A stretch of DNA of 64,000 bases from Flavobacteriaceae bacterium D16 (GCA_021295155.1 JAJTJC010000035.1:682001-746000); one strand, 5' to 3'. Positions 25,205 through 33,433 are shown, counted from the first letter of the stretch. Notes: a model not told the origin generated them from the letters alone. Numbers and translations: made by a program.

Positions 25205-26278
25205 TTAGTCCAGTCCTTTTTCCTTTAACCACTTCGACATCAGGTTGGCCACTTCCACATTGTTTAAATCTGAAAATGGGAAATGGGTGTTTCCCTTGAT
25301 TCCGATTTCTGGAAGGTGAACTACGGTAACATCACCCCCATATTTGTTAACTGCATCACGCCACTTTCTGGCCATTTCAAGGCGTACACGCCAGCCGTCC
25401 GTTCCGGGATTGGTGTCGTATTTTTCAGGAATAAAATCTCCATAATAAATGATAATCGGGATTTTGGTCAGCCTCAAAAAGTCTTCTTTCGCTACGCCAA
25501 TCGCTTCAAGGGCCCCTGCGGAGCTTTCAATCGGTGCCGGCACTTCTCCTTCGGGAAAAGGGAAACCCGATCCGGGTTCATAGGAGACAATGCCCTTGAT
25601 GTTAATGTTTTTCATGGCGGTCACCCAACCAAATCCTCCTGAATGCGAGTGTGTGACCAGAATAGCATTGCCTATTTTATCAAAAAGCTGGGATGCCGCA
25701 TCAGTAATAACTTCTGTGTCGAATCCCCCGATATTTGGTGTGATTTGCCTAAAATACTGGTTTAGGGTTTCCTCGTCCTGAGCAAATTGTACTCCTGGGA
25801 AATAATCGGGCCATACCCCGATTCGAAAGATGTTGAACCAAAACTGCTCGTCAGGCGTTGGGGTAATCGTGGCTTCCACCATACTTCTTCCCGCTCTTCC
25901 CCTTCTGGGCTGGTCCATGATATAGGTGCTGAAACCACGGCGCAAGAAAATATTCTGGTACCCTTCACGCCCGTCGGGTGTCGTTTCCCAGGTCTTCGAA
26001 AACTGGCCGAATCCGTGCCACATGACCAAAGGGTATTTACGCGCATCAACTGGAATCTGATAAAAGACATAGGCATGGTCGCCATGAAAGGTCTGACCTT
26101 CCGGTCCTCGCTTAATGGCGTCAAAGGTCCCCGGGTTTATTATCATGCTGCCACCTACAGCAAAACTTCCCTGGTCCTTTATGATAATAGGTTTCTTTTG
26201 GGAAAATATGCCTAAAGTCATTACCAACGAGATGCCGACCGATAAAAATAATTTTGCTTTTAAGAGTTTCATATCCAA
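25205..26278 (-). CDS. Exported alpha/beta-hydrolase
   Basis: Protein of 357 residues with a signal peptide (about 1-26). The fold is alpha/beta-hydrolase: LVMWHGFGQFSKTWE near residue 83 supplies the oxyanion hole, and the nucleophile elbow is probably THSHSGGFGW, which departs from the usual GxSxG by having His in place of the first Gly. A long insert (RGRAGRSMVEATITPTPDEQ and following) covers the active site, as in bacterial esterases of this subgroup. C-terminal His is likely in IGIKGNTHFPFSD. Part of the exported-enzyme operon; substrate unknown. Confidence 0.82.
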   Translation of the reverse strand: MDMKLLKAKLFLSVGISLVMTLGIFSQKKPIIIKDQGSFAVGGSMIINPGTFDAIKRGPEGQTFHGDHAYVFYQIPVDARKYPLVMWHGFGQFSKTWETTPDGREGYQNIFLRRGFSTYIMDQPRRGRAGRSMVEATITPTPDEQFWFNIFRIGVWPDYFPGVQFAQDEETLNQYFRQITPNIGGFDTEVITDAASQLFDKIGNAILVTHSHSGGFGWVTAMKNINIKGIVSYEPGSGFPFPEGEVPAPIESSAGALEAIGVAKEDFLRLTKIPIIIYYGDFIPEKYDTNPGTDGWRVRLEMARKWRDAVNKYGGDVTVVHLPEIGIKGNTHFPFSDLNNVEVANLMSKWLKEKGLD

Positions 26279-26301
26279 TATTTTTTAGTGTTTGATGGAA
26301 C

Positions 26302-26787
26302 CTACTTCATATATTCCTCGTCAGTAACAGCTTCGAACCATTCCGTAGGGCCGTCTACTCTACTGGTGATGGCAACCTGAATAAATTCGGTATCGGGACT
26401 TGCCCCATGCCAATGCGGGGTGTTTGCCGGGCATTTTACCACATCTCCCTTACGCAATATTTTCTTCTCGCTTCCTTTCTCCTGATAATATCCCACCCCA
26501 TCCAATGATAAAATAATCTGCCCGTTGGGATGCAAATGCCAGTTGGTTCTTGCCCCAGGTTCGAACGTAACACTGCCTGCAGAATTTCGGTTAACACTAT
26601 CTGCAAGCACCAACATTTCCACCCATGCATTACCGACAAAATTGTTGTTTGTTATTTTTTGCCCTTTCGGAAAAATCAATTCTTGTTCTGCAGTTAGATC
26701 TACGGTTTTATTTTTCTCCTCCGATTGTTTACATGAAAAGGTAATAGTTCCAATCAGGATAATCGTTAAAAGATATTTGCTGCTCAT
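26302..26787 (-). CDS. Cupin-domain lipoprotein
   Basis: Lipoprotein of 161 residues with lipobox ending in TFSC (Cys19). The cupin barrel is clear: motif 1 GARTNWHLHPNGQIILSLDG with two His and a Gln in place of the usual Glu, and motif 2 GDVVKCPANTPHWHG with further His. The metal site therefore seems intact or nearly so. Cupins of this kind accompany carboxymuconolactone-decarboxylase-like proteins in many bacterial operons, as here two genes upstream. The start codon overlaps the stop codon of the upstream hydrolase (ATGA), indicating translational coupling. Confidence 0.88.
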   Translation of the reverse strand: MSSKYLLTIILIGTITFSCKQSEEKNKTVDLTAEQELIFPKGQKITNNNFVGNAWVEMLVLADSVNRNSAGSVTFEPGARTNWHLHPNGQIILSLDGVGYYQEKGSEKKILRKGDVVKCPANTPHWHGASPDTEFIQVAITSRVDGPTEWFEAVTDEEYMK

Positions 26788-27848
26788 AGGTTCGAATTTA
26801 AAAGGTTGTTTTGGTAGAAGTCCGCTAGTTTATTTATCGCTTGATTCACGTATTCTGGTTTCCAATAGGTTTCGATATGCGATGCACCTTCAATAAGGAA
26901 TAATTCTTTGGCTTTTGCGCGTGTGGCTTTCTCGAAAACTTCATCTGTCATATAATAGGTATCCGCCTTACTCCCTGCAATCATTAATAGGGGTTGGTCT
27001 ATCAAATCCATATTCGAAGCTGCGTCAAATGTCATTAAATACATTAAACTGCTCATCGTATAACGGAAAGTCGAATTCGGATGTGCGTGGGTATTTCCGT
27101 AGTACATATACCCTTCGCGATAGAGGTCAAATGGAACTTTGTCCAACGCTTCTTCATCCGTAATCATAGGGCCATTTGCCGCGTATATAATTTCTCCTCC
27201 GCCAGTTTCTTGAGCTCTTGCATCAGAGGCTTGTTTTAATCGTTCTTGGATAGTGTTCAATTGTGAGTTCATAAATCCGTTTCGGCGAACCACACCCGAA
27301 TTGAACATACTTAAGGTGGCAATGGCTTTAAACCGTTTGTCGGACTGAGCCGCTTTTAAGGAATAACCACCCCCGCCACAGATGCCCAGCAAACCCAGTT
27401 TGGCCATATCGACCCCGGGGTATTGGGAAATAAAATCGGCCATACCGTGAATATCCTCGATTCGGTTTTGAGGGATGTCCACGTTGCGCGGAATACCACC
27501 ACTGGCACCCTGATAAGCGGCATCGGCCGCAATGGAAATATAGCCTTCTTCCGCCAATCGCTGCGCGTACAGACCAGCCACCTGCTCTTTTACCCCACCG
27601 TTAGGATGGGCGACGACTACCGTTGGATATTTCTCGGCAGCATTGTAATTGGCAGGAGTATAAACGTTTGCCGCAATTTGCAATCCGTTCAGTTGGTACG
27701 TAACAGGATGTAGATTGACTTCTCCATCAACATTTTCTGTTATTGCTCCCTTATATACTAATCCAAAAGGGTTTTTCTCGCTTTGTGCCTTAATTGTCTG
27801 ATTTAATGTTAGCATATTCATTAAAATAAATAATCCTATATATTTCAT
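26784..27848 (-). CDS. Exported dienelactone-hydrolase-like alpha/beta-hydrolase
   Basis: Protein of 354 residues with a signal peptide (about 1-21). The nucleophile elbow reads GICGGGG, with Cys instead of Ser, as in dienelactone hydrolases; VVVAHPNGGVKEQ forms the oxyanion region, Asp is probably in AGSKADTYY and His in EGASHIETYW. Dienelactone hydrolase acts in chlorocatechol breakdown in the cytoplasm; an exported relative with Cys suggests a different lactone or ester. It is 7 bp after the carboxymuconolactone-decarboxylase-like gene and overlaps the cupin gene by 4 bp. Confidence 0.85.
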   Translation of the reverse strand: MKYIGLFILMNMLTLNQTIKAQSEKNPFGLVYKGAITENVDGEVNLHPVTYQLNGLQIAANVYTPANYNAAEKYPTVVVAHPNGGVKEQVAGLYAQRLAEEGYISIAADAAYQGASGGIPRNVDIPQNRIEDIHGMADFISQYPGVDMAKLGLLGICGGGGYSLKAAQSDKRFKAIATLSMFNSGVVRRNGFMNSQLNTIQERLKQASDARAQETGGGEIIYAANGPMITDEEALDKVPFDLYREGYMYYGNTHAHPNSTFRYTMSSLMYLMTFDAASNMDLIDQPLLMIAGSKADTYYMTDEVFEKATRAKAKELFLIEGASHIETYWKPEYVNQAINKLADFYQNNLLNSNL

Positions 27849-27855
27849 ATCCTTA

Positions 27856-28614
27856 CTATTTTTTAGATTCCAGTAATTCGCTCAGTACTACTTTCGCCGA
27901 TTCGATTTTGGCCTGATCTACATTTTTTCCCACCAAAACCACCAATTCCTCTAATTGTGCCGGCGTGATGCCCTGTATCAAACAGATGTTCATGTGCGAA
28001 CGCAGCATGGGTTCTACATCTCCAATAGTTGTCAGCACCGAAACCGTAACCAGTTCCCTTTGCTGATAGTTCAATACATCGCGTTCAAAAATATCCGCAA
28101 ACAGATGTTCTTTTAAAAAGACTTCGATAACAGGGGCAAATTGTGCATAATCCGCTTTTGGGCCATCTAATTTCCGTTGCACCAATGTTTCTAAATTTGC
28201 TTTTCCCCTGTCGTATTTGGACCGTGTGTCTTCAATAGGCGAAGCTCCCGCACCTGGATTATCTTCAATTCCCTTTGCCTTGCGTTCCTCCAGTACTTTG
28301 ATAAAAGTGCGTAAGCCCCGTAGGCTCCGTGGAAATCCGCAATAGGCATAAAGGTGCACCATGACCTCCTTTATTTCGTTTATGGTCAATCCAGAATCCA
28401 GACCCTCGACCAATGCGGTTTCCAAATTTTCCAGATCGCCTTTTGCGGTCAATGATGCAATGGTCACCATAGACTGCTGCTTACTGTCCAAATGCAAGGT
28501 TACACCATTGGTTGATTGAGCTATTGCTTCACTTTGAATTCCAAGAAACATTAAAGCAAGCGATACAATAACAATTGATTTTAACGGTATTATGTCGAAT
28601 ATTTTCATTTTCAT
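27856..28614 (-). CDS. Exported carboxymuconolactone decarboxylase family protein (two CMD domains)
   Basis: First gene of the operon; 252 residues with a signal peptide (about 1-33). Two CMD/AhpD-like helical domains are visible: the first around MVTIASLTAKGDLENLETALVEGLDSGLT and HLYAYCGFPRSLRGL, the second around YQQRELVTVSVLTTIGDVEPMLRSHM and ITPAQLEELVVLVG. A single Cys in the first domain replaces the CxxC of AhpD, so it is not a peroxidase of that type. Family members decarboxylate muconolactones or have unknown roles. No strong TAnnTTTG box is seen upstream; ATGAAC-AGG-GTTCAT (28670-28684) is a candidate regulator site. Confidence 0.87.
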   Translation of the reverse strand: MKMKIFDIIPLKSIVIVSLALMFLGIQSEAIAQSTNGVTLHLDSKQQSMVTIASLTAKGDLENLETALVEGLDSGLTINEIKEVMVHLYAYCGFPRSLRGLRTFIKVLEERKAKGIEDNPGAGASPIEDTRSKYDRGKANLETLVQRKLDGPKADYAQFAPVIEVFLKEHLFADIFERDVLNYQQRELVTVSVLTTIGDVEPMLRSHMNICLIQGITPAQLEELVVLVGKNVDQAKIESAKVVLSELLESKK

Positions 28615-28669
28615 AAGGCGTTATTTCATTGAACGATTACACATTTCATTTTCATTGTTTGGAAGGGAC

Positions 28670-28684
28670 ATGAACAGGGTTCAT
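28670..28684. promoter_or_regulatory. Inverted repeat upstream of the exported-enzyme operon
   Basis: ATGAAC and GTTCAT separated by AGG, 56 bp upstream of the first gene of the operon. It may be bound by the AraC-type regulator encoded at 31104, but no second copy confirms this. Confidence 0.25.
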
Positions 28685-28745
28685 ACCCATACATTTATAT
28701 TATTTAATACACTTCAAGCTGTTTCCTAATTTTCATGTATTCAAA

Positions 28746-30944
28746 TTAAATATTTAACCAATAGGTTAGTTTTAAGTTTATCGACCGAAAGCGCGGACCA
28801 AAAGTGCCCGTAAAATAGTTGTCGTTATACACCAGGTATAGGTCAGATAAGGGGGCAAAACGCCACTGCAAACGGGAGTTGATGCCTAAATTCTCCTGTC
28901 GGTTACTATATTGAACCAGGGTATTCCAAAAAAGGCTTTTACTAAAGGTAAGGTCTGCCCGGAACGTGGCAAAAAAGATGTCGGCATCAGCGTAAGGCTG
29001 GGGCAACCGGATTCCGTCATAATTAAAGCCCAAACTGAAAGCCGCTTTGGGTTGTACCCGGAACCCTAATTGTCCTCCCACAGAGGTGATTTCTCCATTA
29101 AAAAATCGACCCAGCGTGGCATTGGCCCTATATGTGATCACTTTGGTATTGTTGGATTGATATTCAAGGCTGACCTGATTGAAATGATAGCCCTGGTTTC
29201 CCGGTAATGGGGTTGCCCCATTTGTACGTGTAGGATCAAAAGGGGAGACAAGGAAGATATAATTATTTCTAAATGTCACTTCTGCACTGGCCTGGTTTCT
29301 GAAAGCCGTTTCCCAATTAAGGCTATAGTTATGGTCTGTTTTCTTGTAATCCAATGAGGGTCTCCAATACGTTATAGATAGCAATCGTACTCCATGGGTA
29401 TTGAAAATTCCGGTTTTCGGATAAAATATGCGCTGTATCCCATTGCCCCATTTCAATACATCCCTCCTGGGAACAAATCCCAGATCGGCTCGGAAATCCT
29501 GGTCGATATAGACCAAATCCTGAATAATTCGCCACCTGCGCGGATTGTAGGTAACCGTAGCCTGAGAAGAAAAATTACCTTCACTGTCACCAGGCTGAAA
29601 GGATTTGTGCAGGTAAAGCTTTCCATTCCACACATTGTCTGAAGAGGCCAGATTGTAATCCGCACCTATAACCCGGTTGTAATTATCATCAGGGTTTAGA
29701 TAGTCCTCATCTCCAGCCGCCTGACGGTTCACCCAGAAGACACCGATATTGGAGCGACTGCCTACTTTACGCTGTACGGCAAGCATCATATTGTTATAGG
29801 AGGCTATTTCATTGGCCTCGTCCCGGGCTGTTTGTAAGTTTAAAAATCCAAGCCGCCAATCGTTATTAAGTTTACCGCTCAGTCTGGCACCGCCAATAAT
29901 ATCATTTTGAATTAGATTTCCCTCAGCATTTCTTGCTAAGCCAATCCTCCGTGAAAAAAATGGTTTGGCCTCATTAAAAGTATTGCCGAAACTTTCAAAA
30001 AGGTCGCTGTTGTCGATAAAGAATTGTCTTTTTTCAGGCAGGCGTACCTCAAACCGGGTTAGGTTGGTGAAAATATCATCAACTTCCACATTGGAGAAAT
30101 CCGGGTTTAGGGTAAGGTCCAGGTTCATACCATTTCCAACGGCTATTTTGGCATCCCCGCCAGTTTTGAAGCTGGTTTCAGAAACATCACTTGCATAGTC
30201 CTTGTCAGCCAGGGCGTTAACGTACGGAATCAGCGCAATGGGCGTACGGGATTTTCCCAGGGCGCGCTCAAAACGTAACTCACCCATATCAGCCAGGCTT
30301 GATAGCAATTGTTGCTGTGGGACTTTGACCCAGGTGTCCTGTTGGTTAGACTGGTTGTTCCAGCGATAGGGCCTGAACCGCCACTTTGTGGCTCCTTCAA
30401 CAAACTTCAGGGAGGTAAACGGAATGGCAATCTCGATCACAAAATGATCATCAAACCGGGTAGCTTCTGCCTGCCACTTAATATCCCAGGTATTATTGAA
30501 ATTGGACCCACCTTCAGAAACCAATCCTTCGCGGCGCACTCCGTAGGGAGTGACGCCGAAAAAATAGGCGGTGGTGCCATCACTAAAGGTGTCAAAAAGA
30601 AGAGAAATATTGTCATTGGTCAGCGCCCCATAGTCTCTTTTTAAGGTAGAGACCACATAATCGCCAGGGGCCTTTTTGGCATAAATACCTAAATATAAAT
30701 GTGTATCAGAGAATAGTACTTTTACTTCGGTAGGATATTTCGCAGACACCTGATCTGATGGAAAAAATTGTTGGAAATCACCTGCCACTTCAGCGGTTTC
30801 CCAAACAGCTTCATCTAGTACACCATCCAAATTTATGGGTGCATCTATATATCTAGCAGTAACACTTTTTGGGGTGATTTGGGCAGTACAAAATGCAGAT
30901 ATAGAAATTCCTAACAAGAAAATGAGCTGCTTCCGTAAATTCAT
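28746..30944 (-). CDS. DUF5916 outer-membrane protein with CBM9-like N-terminal domain, copy 2
   Basis: Start placed at 30944 (MNLRKQLIFLLGISISAF, a signal peptide ending AFCTAQ); the open frame to 31070 adds 42 atypical residues. The protein has 732 residues: CBM9-like domain (about 28-235; INLDGVLDEAVWETAEV, EIAIPFTSLKF) and DUF5916 barrel with TRFEVRLPEKRQFFIDNSD, ending in LKLTYWLNI. It is a distant paralogue of the protein at 3649. It lies between the exported-enzyme operon and the divergent araC-type gene, with a minus-strand -7 box TACTTTTG at 30970-30977. It may pass or bind the substrate of the exported enzymes; that is inference. Confidence 0.88.
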   Translation of the reverse strand: MNLRKQLIFLLGISISAFCTAQITPKSVTARYIDAPINLDGVLDEAVWETAEVAGDFQQFFPSDQVSAKYPTEVKVLFSDTHLYLGIYAKKAPGDYVVSTLKRDYGALTNDNISLLFDTFSDGTTAYFFGVTPYGVRREGLVSEGGSNFNNTWDIKWQAEATRFDDHFVIEIAIPFTSLKFVEGATKWRFRPYRWNNQSNQQDTWVKVPQQQLLSSLADMGELRFERALGKSRTPIALIPYVNALADKDYASDVSETSFKTGGDAKIAVGNGMNLDLTLNPDFSNVEVDDIFTNLTRFEVRLPEKRQFFIDNSDLFESFGNTFNEAKPFFSRRIGLARNAEGNLIQNDIIGGARLSGKLNNDWRLGFLNLQTARDEANEIASYNNMMLAVQRKVGSRSNIGVFWVNRQAAGDEDYLNPDDNYNRVIGADYNLASSDNVWNGKLYLHKSFQPGDSEGNFSSQATVTYNPRRWRIIQDLVYIDQDFRADLGFVPRRDVLKWGNGIQRIFYPKTGIFNTHGVRLLSITYWRPSLDYKKTDHNYSLNWETAFRNQASAEVTFRNNYIFLVSPFDPTRTNGATPLPGNQGYHFNQVSLEYQSNNTKVITYRANATLGRFFNGEITSVGGQLGFRVQPKAAFSLGFNYDGIRLPQPYADADIFFATFRADLTFSKSLFWNTLVQYSNRQENLGINSRLQWRFAPLSDLYLVYNDNYFTGTFGPRFRSINLKLTYWLNI

Positions 30945-31050
30945 GGTAGAAGTGATAATTAACACATAACAAAAGTACCGGCTTATAATGCTTTTTTTAC
31001 TACCCCAATTACGGATATACCTACCACTATTACTGATTTTAGAAAAGTCG

Positions 31051-31083
31051 TTTGATTTACTGGTAATCAATGCATTATCTTTA
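31051..31083 (+). promoter_or_regulatory. Promoter of the araC-type gene
   Basis: -33 TTTG (31051-31054), 21-nt spacer, -7 box TATCTTTA (31076-31083, one mismatch to TAnnTTTG). The predicted start is about 31090, 14 nt before the ATG. Confidence 0.5.
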
Positions 31084-31103
31084 ACAATAAATTAGAGTTA
31101 CCT

Positions 31104-32015
31104 ATGAATAATGTTTTTAGAATCAATACCGTTGGCGATTACTTGAGGCTTCGAAATCAGGAGATTCTACACCCTTTGGTGGGTATTGTTGATTTTGATA
31201 AGCTGGGCGAAGAGCCCTATTCGAACAGAGACTATGATGCCTTCCAATATAACTGTTATGCAATTTTTCTGAAGGATACCAGGGGTTGCAAAATGCACTA
31301 CGGAGGCAAACCCTATGATTATGATGAAGGAACACTTGTTTTTATGGCCCCCAACCAGACAATTGAACTGGGCGGTTTTGATCCAGATTACGTACCCAAA
31401 GGCTTTGCGATGTTATTTCATCCAGATTTATTATTGGGGACCGCATTGGGTAAAAAAATGCATAGCTACAGTTTTTTCTCCTATTCAAGTAACGAGGCAC
31501 TACACCTTTCCGCCAAAGAAAGAAAAGTGATATTGAGCTTATTTGAAAAAATACAGTTTGAACTGGAACAGAACTTGGATAAGCACAGCAAAAAGCTGAT
31601 AGTTGCGAACATCGAACTCTTTCTGGATTATTGTACTCGTTTTTATGATCGCCAATTTCTGACACGGGAAATTGAAAACACAGGTTCCCTGGAGACATTC
31701 AGGGATTTGTTGTCCCAATACTTCGCTTCCGATAAACCTCAAAAATACGGTACGCCCTCGGTAAGTTACTTTGCGGATCACTTGCACCTTTCTCCTAATT
31801 ATTTTGGGGATCTTGTGAAAAAGGAAACTGGAAAATCAGCTCAGGAGTATATTCAGAACAAATTGATTGAAGTTGCCAAGGAACGGGTATTCGACCCTAC
31901 TAAGTCGGTCAGCGAGATAGCCTATGAATTAGGTTTTAAATATCCGCAGCATTTTACCAGACTTTTCAAACAAAGGGTAGGGCATTCACCCAGTGAGTTT
32001 CGGAATTTGAATTAA
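31104..32015 (+). CDS. AraC-family transcriptional regulator
   Basis: DNA-binding regulator of 303 residues. The N-terminal half (about 1-190) is a cupin-like sensor region seen in Bacteroidota regulators (CKMHYGGKPYDYDEGTLVFMAPNQ). The C-terminal AraC/XylS domain (about 205-303) has both helix-turn-helices: SVSYFADHLHLSPNYFGDLVKKETG and SVSEIAYELGFKYPQHFTRLFKQ, ending in HSPSEFRN. It is divergent from the DUF5916 gene, and the exported-enzyme operon follows beyond that; regulation of both is likely from position. The inducer is unknown. Confidence 0.93.
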   Translation: MNNVFRINTVGDYLRLRNQEILHPLVGIVDFDKLGEEPYSNRDYDAFQYNCYAIFLKDTRGCKMHYGGKPYDYDEGTLVFMAPNQTIELGGFDPDYVPKGFAMLFHPDLLLGTALGKKMHSYSFFSYSSNEALHLSAKERKVILSLFEKIQFELEQNLDKHSKKLIVANIELFLDYCTRFYDRQFLTREIENTGSLETFRDLLSQYFASDKPQKYGTPSVSYFADHLHLSPNYFGDLVKKETGKSAQEYIQNKLIEVAKERVFDPTKSVSEIAYELGFKYPQHFTRLFKQRVGHSPSEFRNLN

Positions 32016-32403
32016 TCCTTCGGCTAGAGAAGAAATAAGATAGAGAAAATGGTTCTTTATCTTCTACTACAATTCTTTAAAACGGCCATTTTACGGGACA
32101 ACTCTTCAAAGTTGTAACACATTTTCCAAAAGAGTCCCATTTGTGGTCTCCTTTAATAATTTCATTAATGAACCTTTTATAGGACACTACATTTTTCTTC
32201 AACATTAACCTGGACCACATAAATAAGCATATCCCGATATCCAGATAGTACTTTTGAAGTTCGAATCGGGGTTCCCCGACCACCCAAATGTTAAAGCCAT
32301 TTGTTTCCCGGACTTTCGCAGATACAAGATAAAAAACAGGACACCTGACAGGACACCTTCATTATGAAATTTATAGCGATTTGGTTCGTTTTGGCAGTCT
32401 TTC
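32016..32403. other. Gene-free spacer downstream of tRNA-Pro
   Basis: No gene is supported. Direct repeats of (A)GGACACC flank 32339-32358 (AGGACACC-TGAC-AGGACACC), with related GGACA motifs near 32094 and 32183; these could be recombinase arm sites or chance. A hairpin CGGGG-TT-CCCCG lies near 32268. The open frame at 32077-32283 (minus) has no recognisable similarity. Confidence 0.4.
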
Positions 32404-32447
32404 TAAAAAAGATAATGCCTTGATAAACTATTGATTATCAAGGCATT
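32404..32447 (-). terminator. Terminator of the tRNA-Ser/tRNA-Pro unit
   Basis: Thirteen-base-pair stem AATGCCTTGATAA (32414-32426) and TTATCAAGGCATT (32435-32447); on the minus strand it is followed by a T-run. It lies 12 bp downstream of the tRNA-Pro 3' end. Confidence 0.88.
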
Positions 32448-32459
32448 AAAAACTTTAAG

Positions 32460-32534
32460 TCGGGGTGGCAGGATTCGAACCTGCGACCTCCTGCTCCCAA
32501 AGCAGGCGCGATAACCGGGCTACGCTACACCCCG
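32460..32534 (-). tRNA. tRNA-Pro (anticodon TGG)
   Basis: Minus-strand cloverleaf: acceptor CGGGGTG pairing with CACCCCG, anticodon stem CCTGC/GCAGG with loop TTTGGGA (anticodon TGG), T-arm GCAGGTTCGAATCCTGC, discriminator A. Its first bases overlap the end of the GIY-YIG gene, whose stop codon TAG is tRNA positions 8-10. Confidence 0.96.
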
Positions 32535-32764
32535 AGATGGTCATCTAAATATCGTTTTGCTCCTCGTTTCTTAATCTTCTGCTCTAAAAGTAAAGCTTCA
32601 GATCTGTTTGAAACACTTATTTGCAAAACTAACTTCCAGGGAACGCCATATCTTGTGGACGGAACGTTACCCTCATTGTGTCTTTTCAATCTTTTATCGA
32701 TATCTGCAGTTTGTCCTACATAATATCTTGAACGTTGGTCACTAAAAAGAATATATACAAACAT
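32525..32764 (-). CDS. GIY-YIG nuclease, copy 1
   Basis: Small GIY-YIG endonuclease-like protein of 79 residues (single-domain YhbQ/UPF0213 size). Motifs: VYILFSDQRSRYYVGQT gives the Y-I and Y-V-G strands, then KRLKRHNEG with conserved Arg and His, and EQKIKK with the catalytic Glu. The last residues (LGV) and the TAG stop are encoded by the first bases of tRNA-Pro. A perfect Shine-Dalgarno (TAAGGAGT directly before ATG) is unusual for Bacteroidota. It is transcribed within the tRNA-Ser to tRNA-Pro unit. Likely the enzyme of a tRNA-targeting mobile unit; the target site is inferred from the repeat edges. Confidence 0.88.
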   Translation of the reverse strand: MFVYILFSDQRSRYYVGQTADIDKRLKRHNEGNVPSTRYGVPWKLVLQISVSNRSEALLLEQKIKKRGAKRYLDDHLGV

Positions 32765-32776
32765 ACTCCTTACTAG

Positions 32777-32853
32777 TTGGGGTGGTCACGCCCTCGGCGT
32801 GACGACCTCCTGCTCCCAAAGCAGGCGCGATAACCGGGCTACGCTACACCCCG
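32777..32853 (-). pseudogene. Pseudo-tRNA-Pro with replaced T-arm, copy B
   Basis: Carries an unaltered 5' half, D-arm and TGG anticodon arm of tRNA-Pro, but the T-arm is replaced by hairpin GTCACGCC-GAG-GGCGTGAC. The acceptor can still pair over six of seven bases (CGGGGTG with CACCCCA). It lacks TTCGAAT and should not be a working tRNA. Confidence 0.75.
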
Positions 32854-33083
32854 AGATGGTCATCTAAATATCGTTTTGCTCCTCGTTTCTTAATCTTCTG
32901 CTCTAAAAGTAAAGCTTCAGATCTGTTTGAAACATTTATTTGCAAAACTAACTTCCAGGGAACGCCATATCTTGTGGACGGAACGTTACCCTCATTGTGT
33001 CTTTTCAATCTTTTATCGATATCTGCAGTTTGTCCTGCATAATATCTTGAACGTTGGTCACTAAAAAGAATATATACAAACAT
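32844..33083 (-). CDS. GIY-YIG nuclease, copy 2
   Basis: Second 79-residue copy, exactly 319 bp from copy 1. It differs at two residues: Ala16 for Val16, which turns the YVG element into YAG, and Asn50 for Ser50. Both copies retain full frames, the same Shine-Dalgarno sequence and the same stop codon supplied by the tRNA-Pro 5' end, here in the pseudo-tRNA at 32777-32853. The near identity points to recent duplication. The change in the motif may weaken activity, but the catalytic Arg, His and Glu positions are unchanged. Confidence 0.87.
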   Translation of the reverse strand: MFVYILFSDQRSRYYAGQTADIDKRLKRHNEGNVPSTRYGVPWKLVLQINVSNRSEALLLEQKIKKRGAKRYLDDHLGV

Positions 33084-33095
33084 ACTCCTTACTAG

Positions 33096-33172
33096 TTGGG
33101 GTGGTCACGCCCTCGGCGTGACGACCTCCTGCTCCCAAAGCAGGCCCGATAACCGGGCGGGGCTACACCCCG
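33096..33172 (-). pseudogene. Pseudo-tRNA-Pro with replaced T-arm, copy C
   Basis: Third copy of the tRNA-Pro 5' half with the same replaced T-arm. The D-arm region has changed (GGGCTACG to GGGCGGGG on the plus strand, plus one further substitution), so it is the oldest or least constrained copy. No GIY-YIG gene lies upstream of it. Confidence 0.7.
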
Positions 33173-33288
33173 AAACAGCAAAAGCTGTAAATTCTTTTCT
33201 AAACCCTCGGTGCCCTGGCGGATATATCCGCCGAAGCCCTCCTGTTTTTTATAATGCCCTCCATCGCTAACGCTTTGGAGGGCGTAGG
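33173..33288. repeat. Hairpin-rich DNA next to tRNA-Ser
   Basis: Contains the perfect palindrome GGCGGATATATCCGCC (about 33213-33228) and a hairpin GCCCTCCA/TGGAGGGC (about 33256-33283). The open frame across it (33092-33358, minus) has no gene-like features. Confidence 0.5.
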
Positions 33289-33372
33289 CGGAGAGACTGG
33301 GACTCGAACCCAGGCGACACTTACGCGTCGACAGATTAGCAATCTGCTCCGTTACCACTCCGGCACCTCTCC
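33289..33372 (-). tRNA. tRNA-Ser (anticodon GCT)
   Basis: Minus-strand class II tRNA with a long variable arm (TCGACGCGTAAGTGTCGC). Acceptor GGAGAGG pairs with TCTCTCC including one G-U pair; anticodon loop TTGCTAA gives GCT; T-loop GGTTCGAGTCC. Discriminator G. It is first in the transcription unit that also contains the GIY-YIG genes and tRNA-Pro. Confidence 0.94.
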
Positions 33373-33433
33373 TCTGACCTCCTTTAAAAAAGGCCGATCT
33401 ATATAGTAATGAACGTTAATCACTAAGCGGGTG

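Larger units (their letters stand above)
32485..33172. repeat. 319-bp tandem repeat carrying GIY-YIG genes and tRNA-Pro 5' halves
   Basis: The sequence beginning GACCTCCTGCTCCCAAAG occurs at 32485, 32804 and 33123, exactly 319 bp apart. Units 32485-32803 and 32804-33122 are nearly identical and each contains about 50 bp of tRNA-Pro (5' half), one GIY-YIG gene and a hairpin CACGCC-CTC-GGCGTG. The third copy keeps only the tRNA 5' half, with substitutions. No CRISPR features are present. Confidence 0.92.

Noticed and set aside
32077-32283. Open frame of 68 codons (minus)
   Set aside because: No recognisable domain, low-complexity translation, and it lies in the gene-free flank of tRNA-Pro.
32485-33172. 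CRISPR-like array
   Set aside because: The repeated unit is 319 bp and contains genes; there are no short repeats with unique spacers and no cas genes. The same applies to the 105-bp array.
33092-33358. Open frame of 88 codons (minus) over tRNA-Ser and pseudo-tRNA
   Set aside because: It reads straight through tRNA-Ser and the pseudo-tRNA sequence, which explains its existence.
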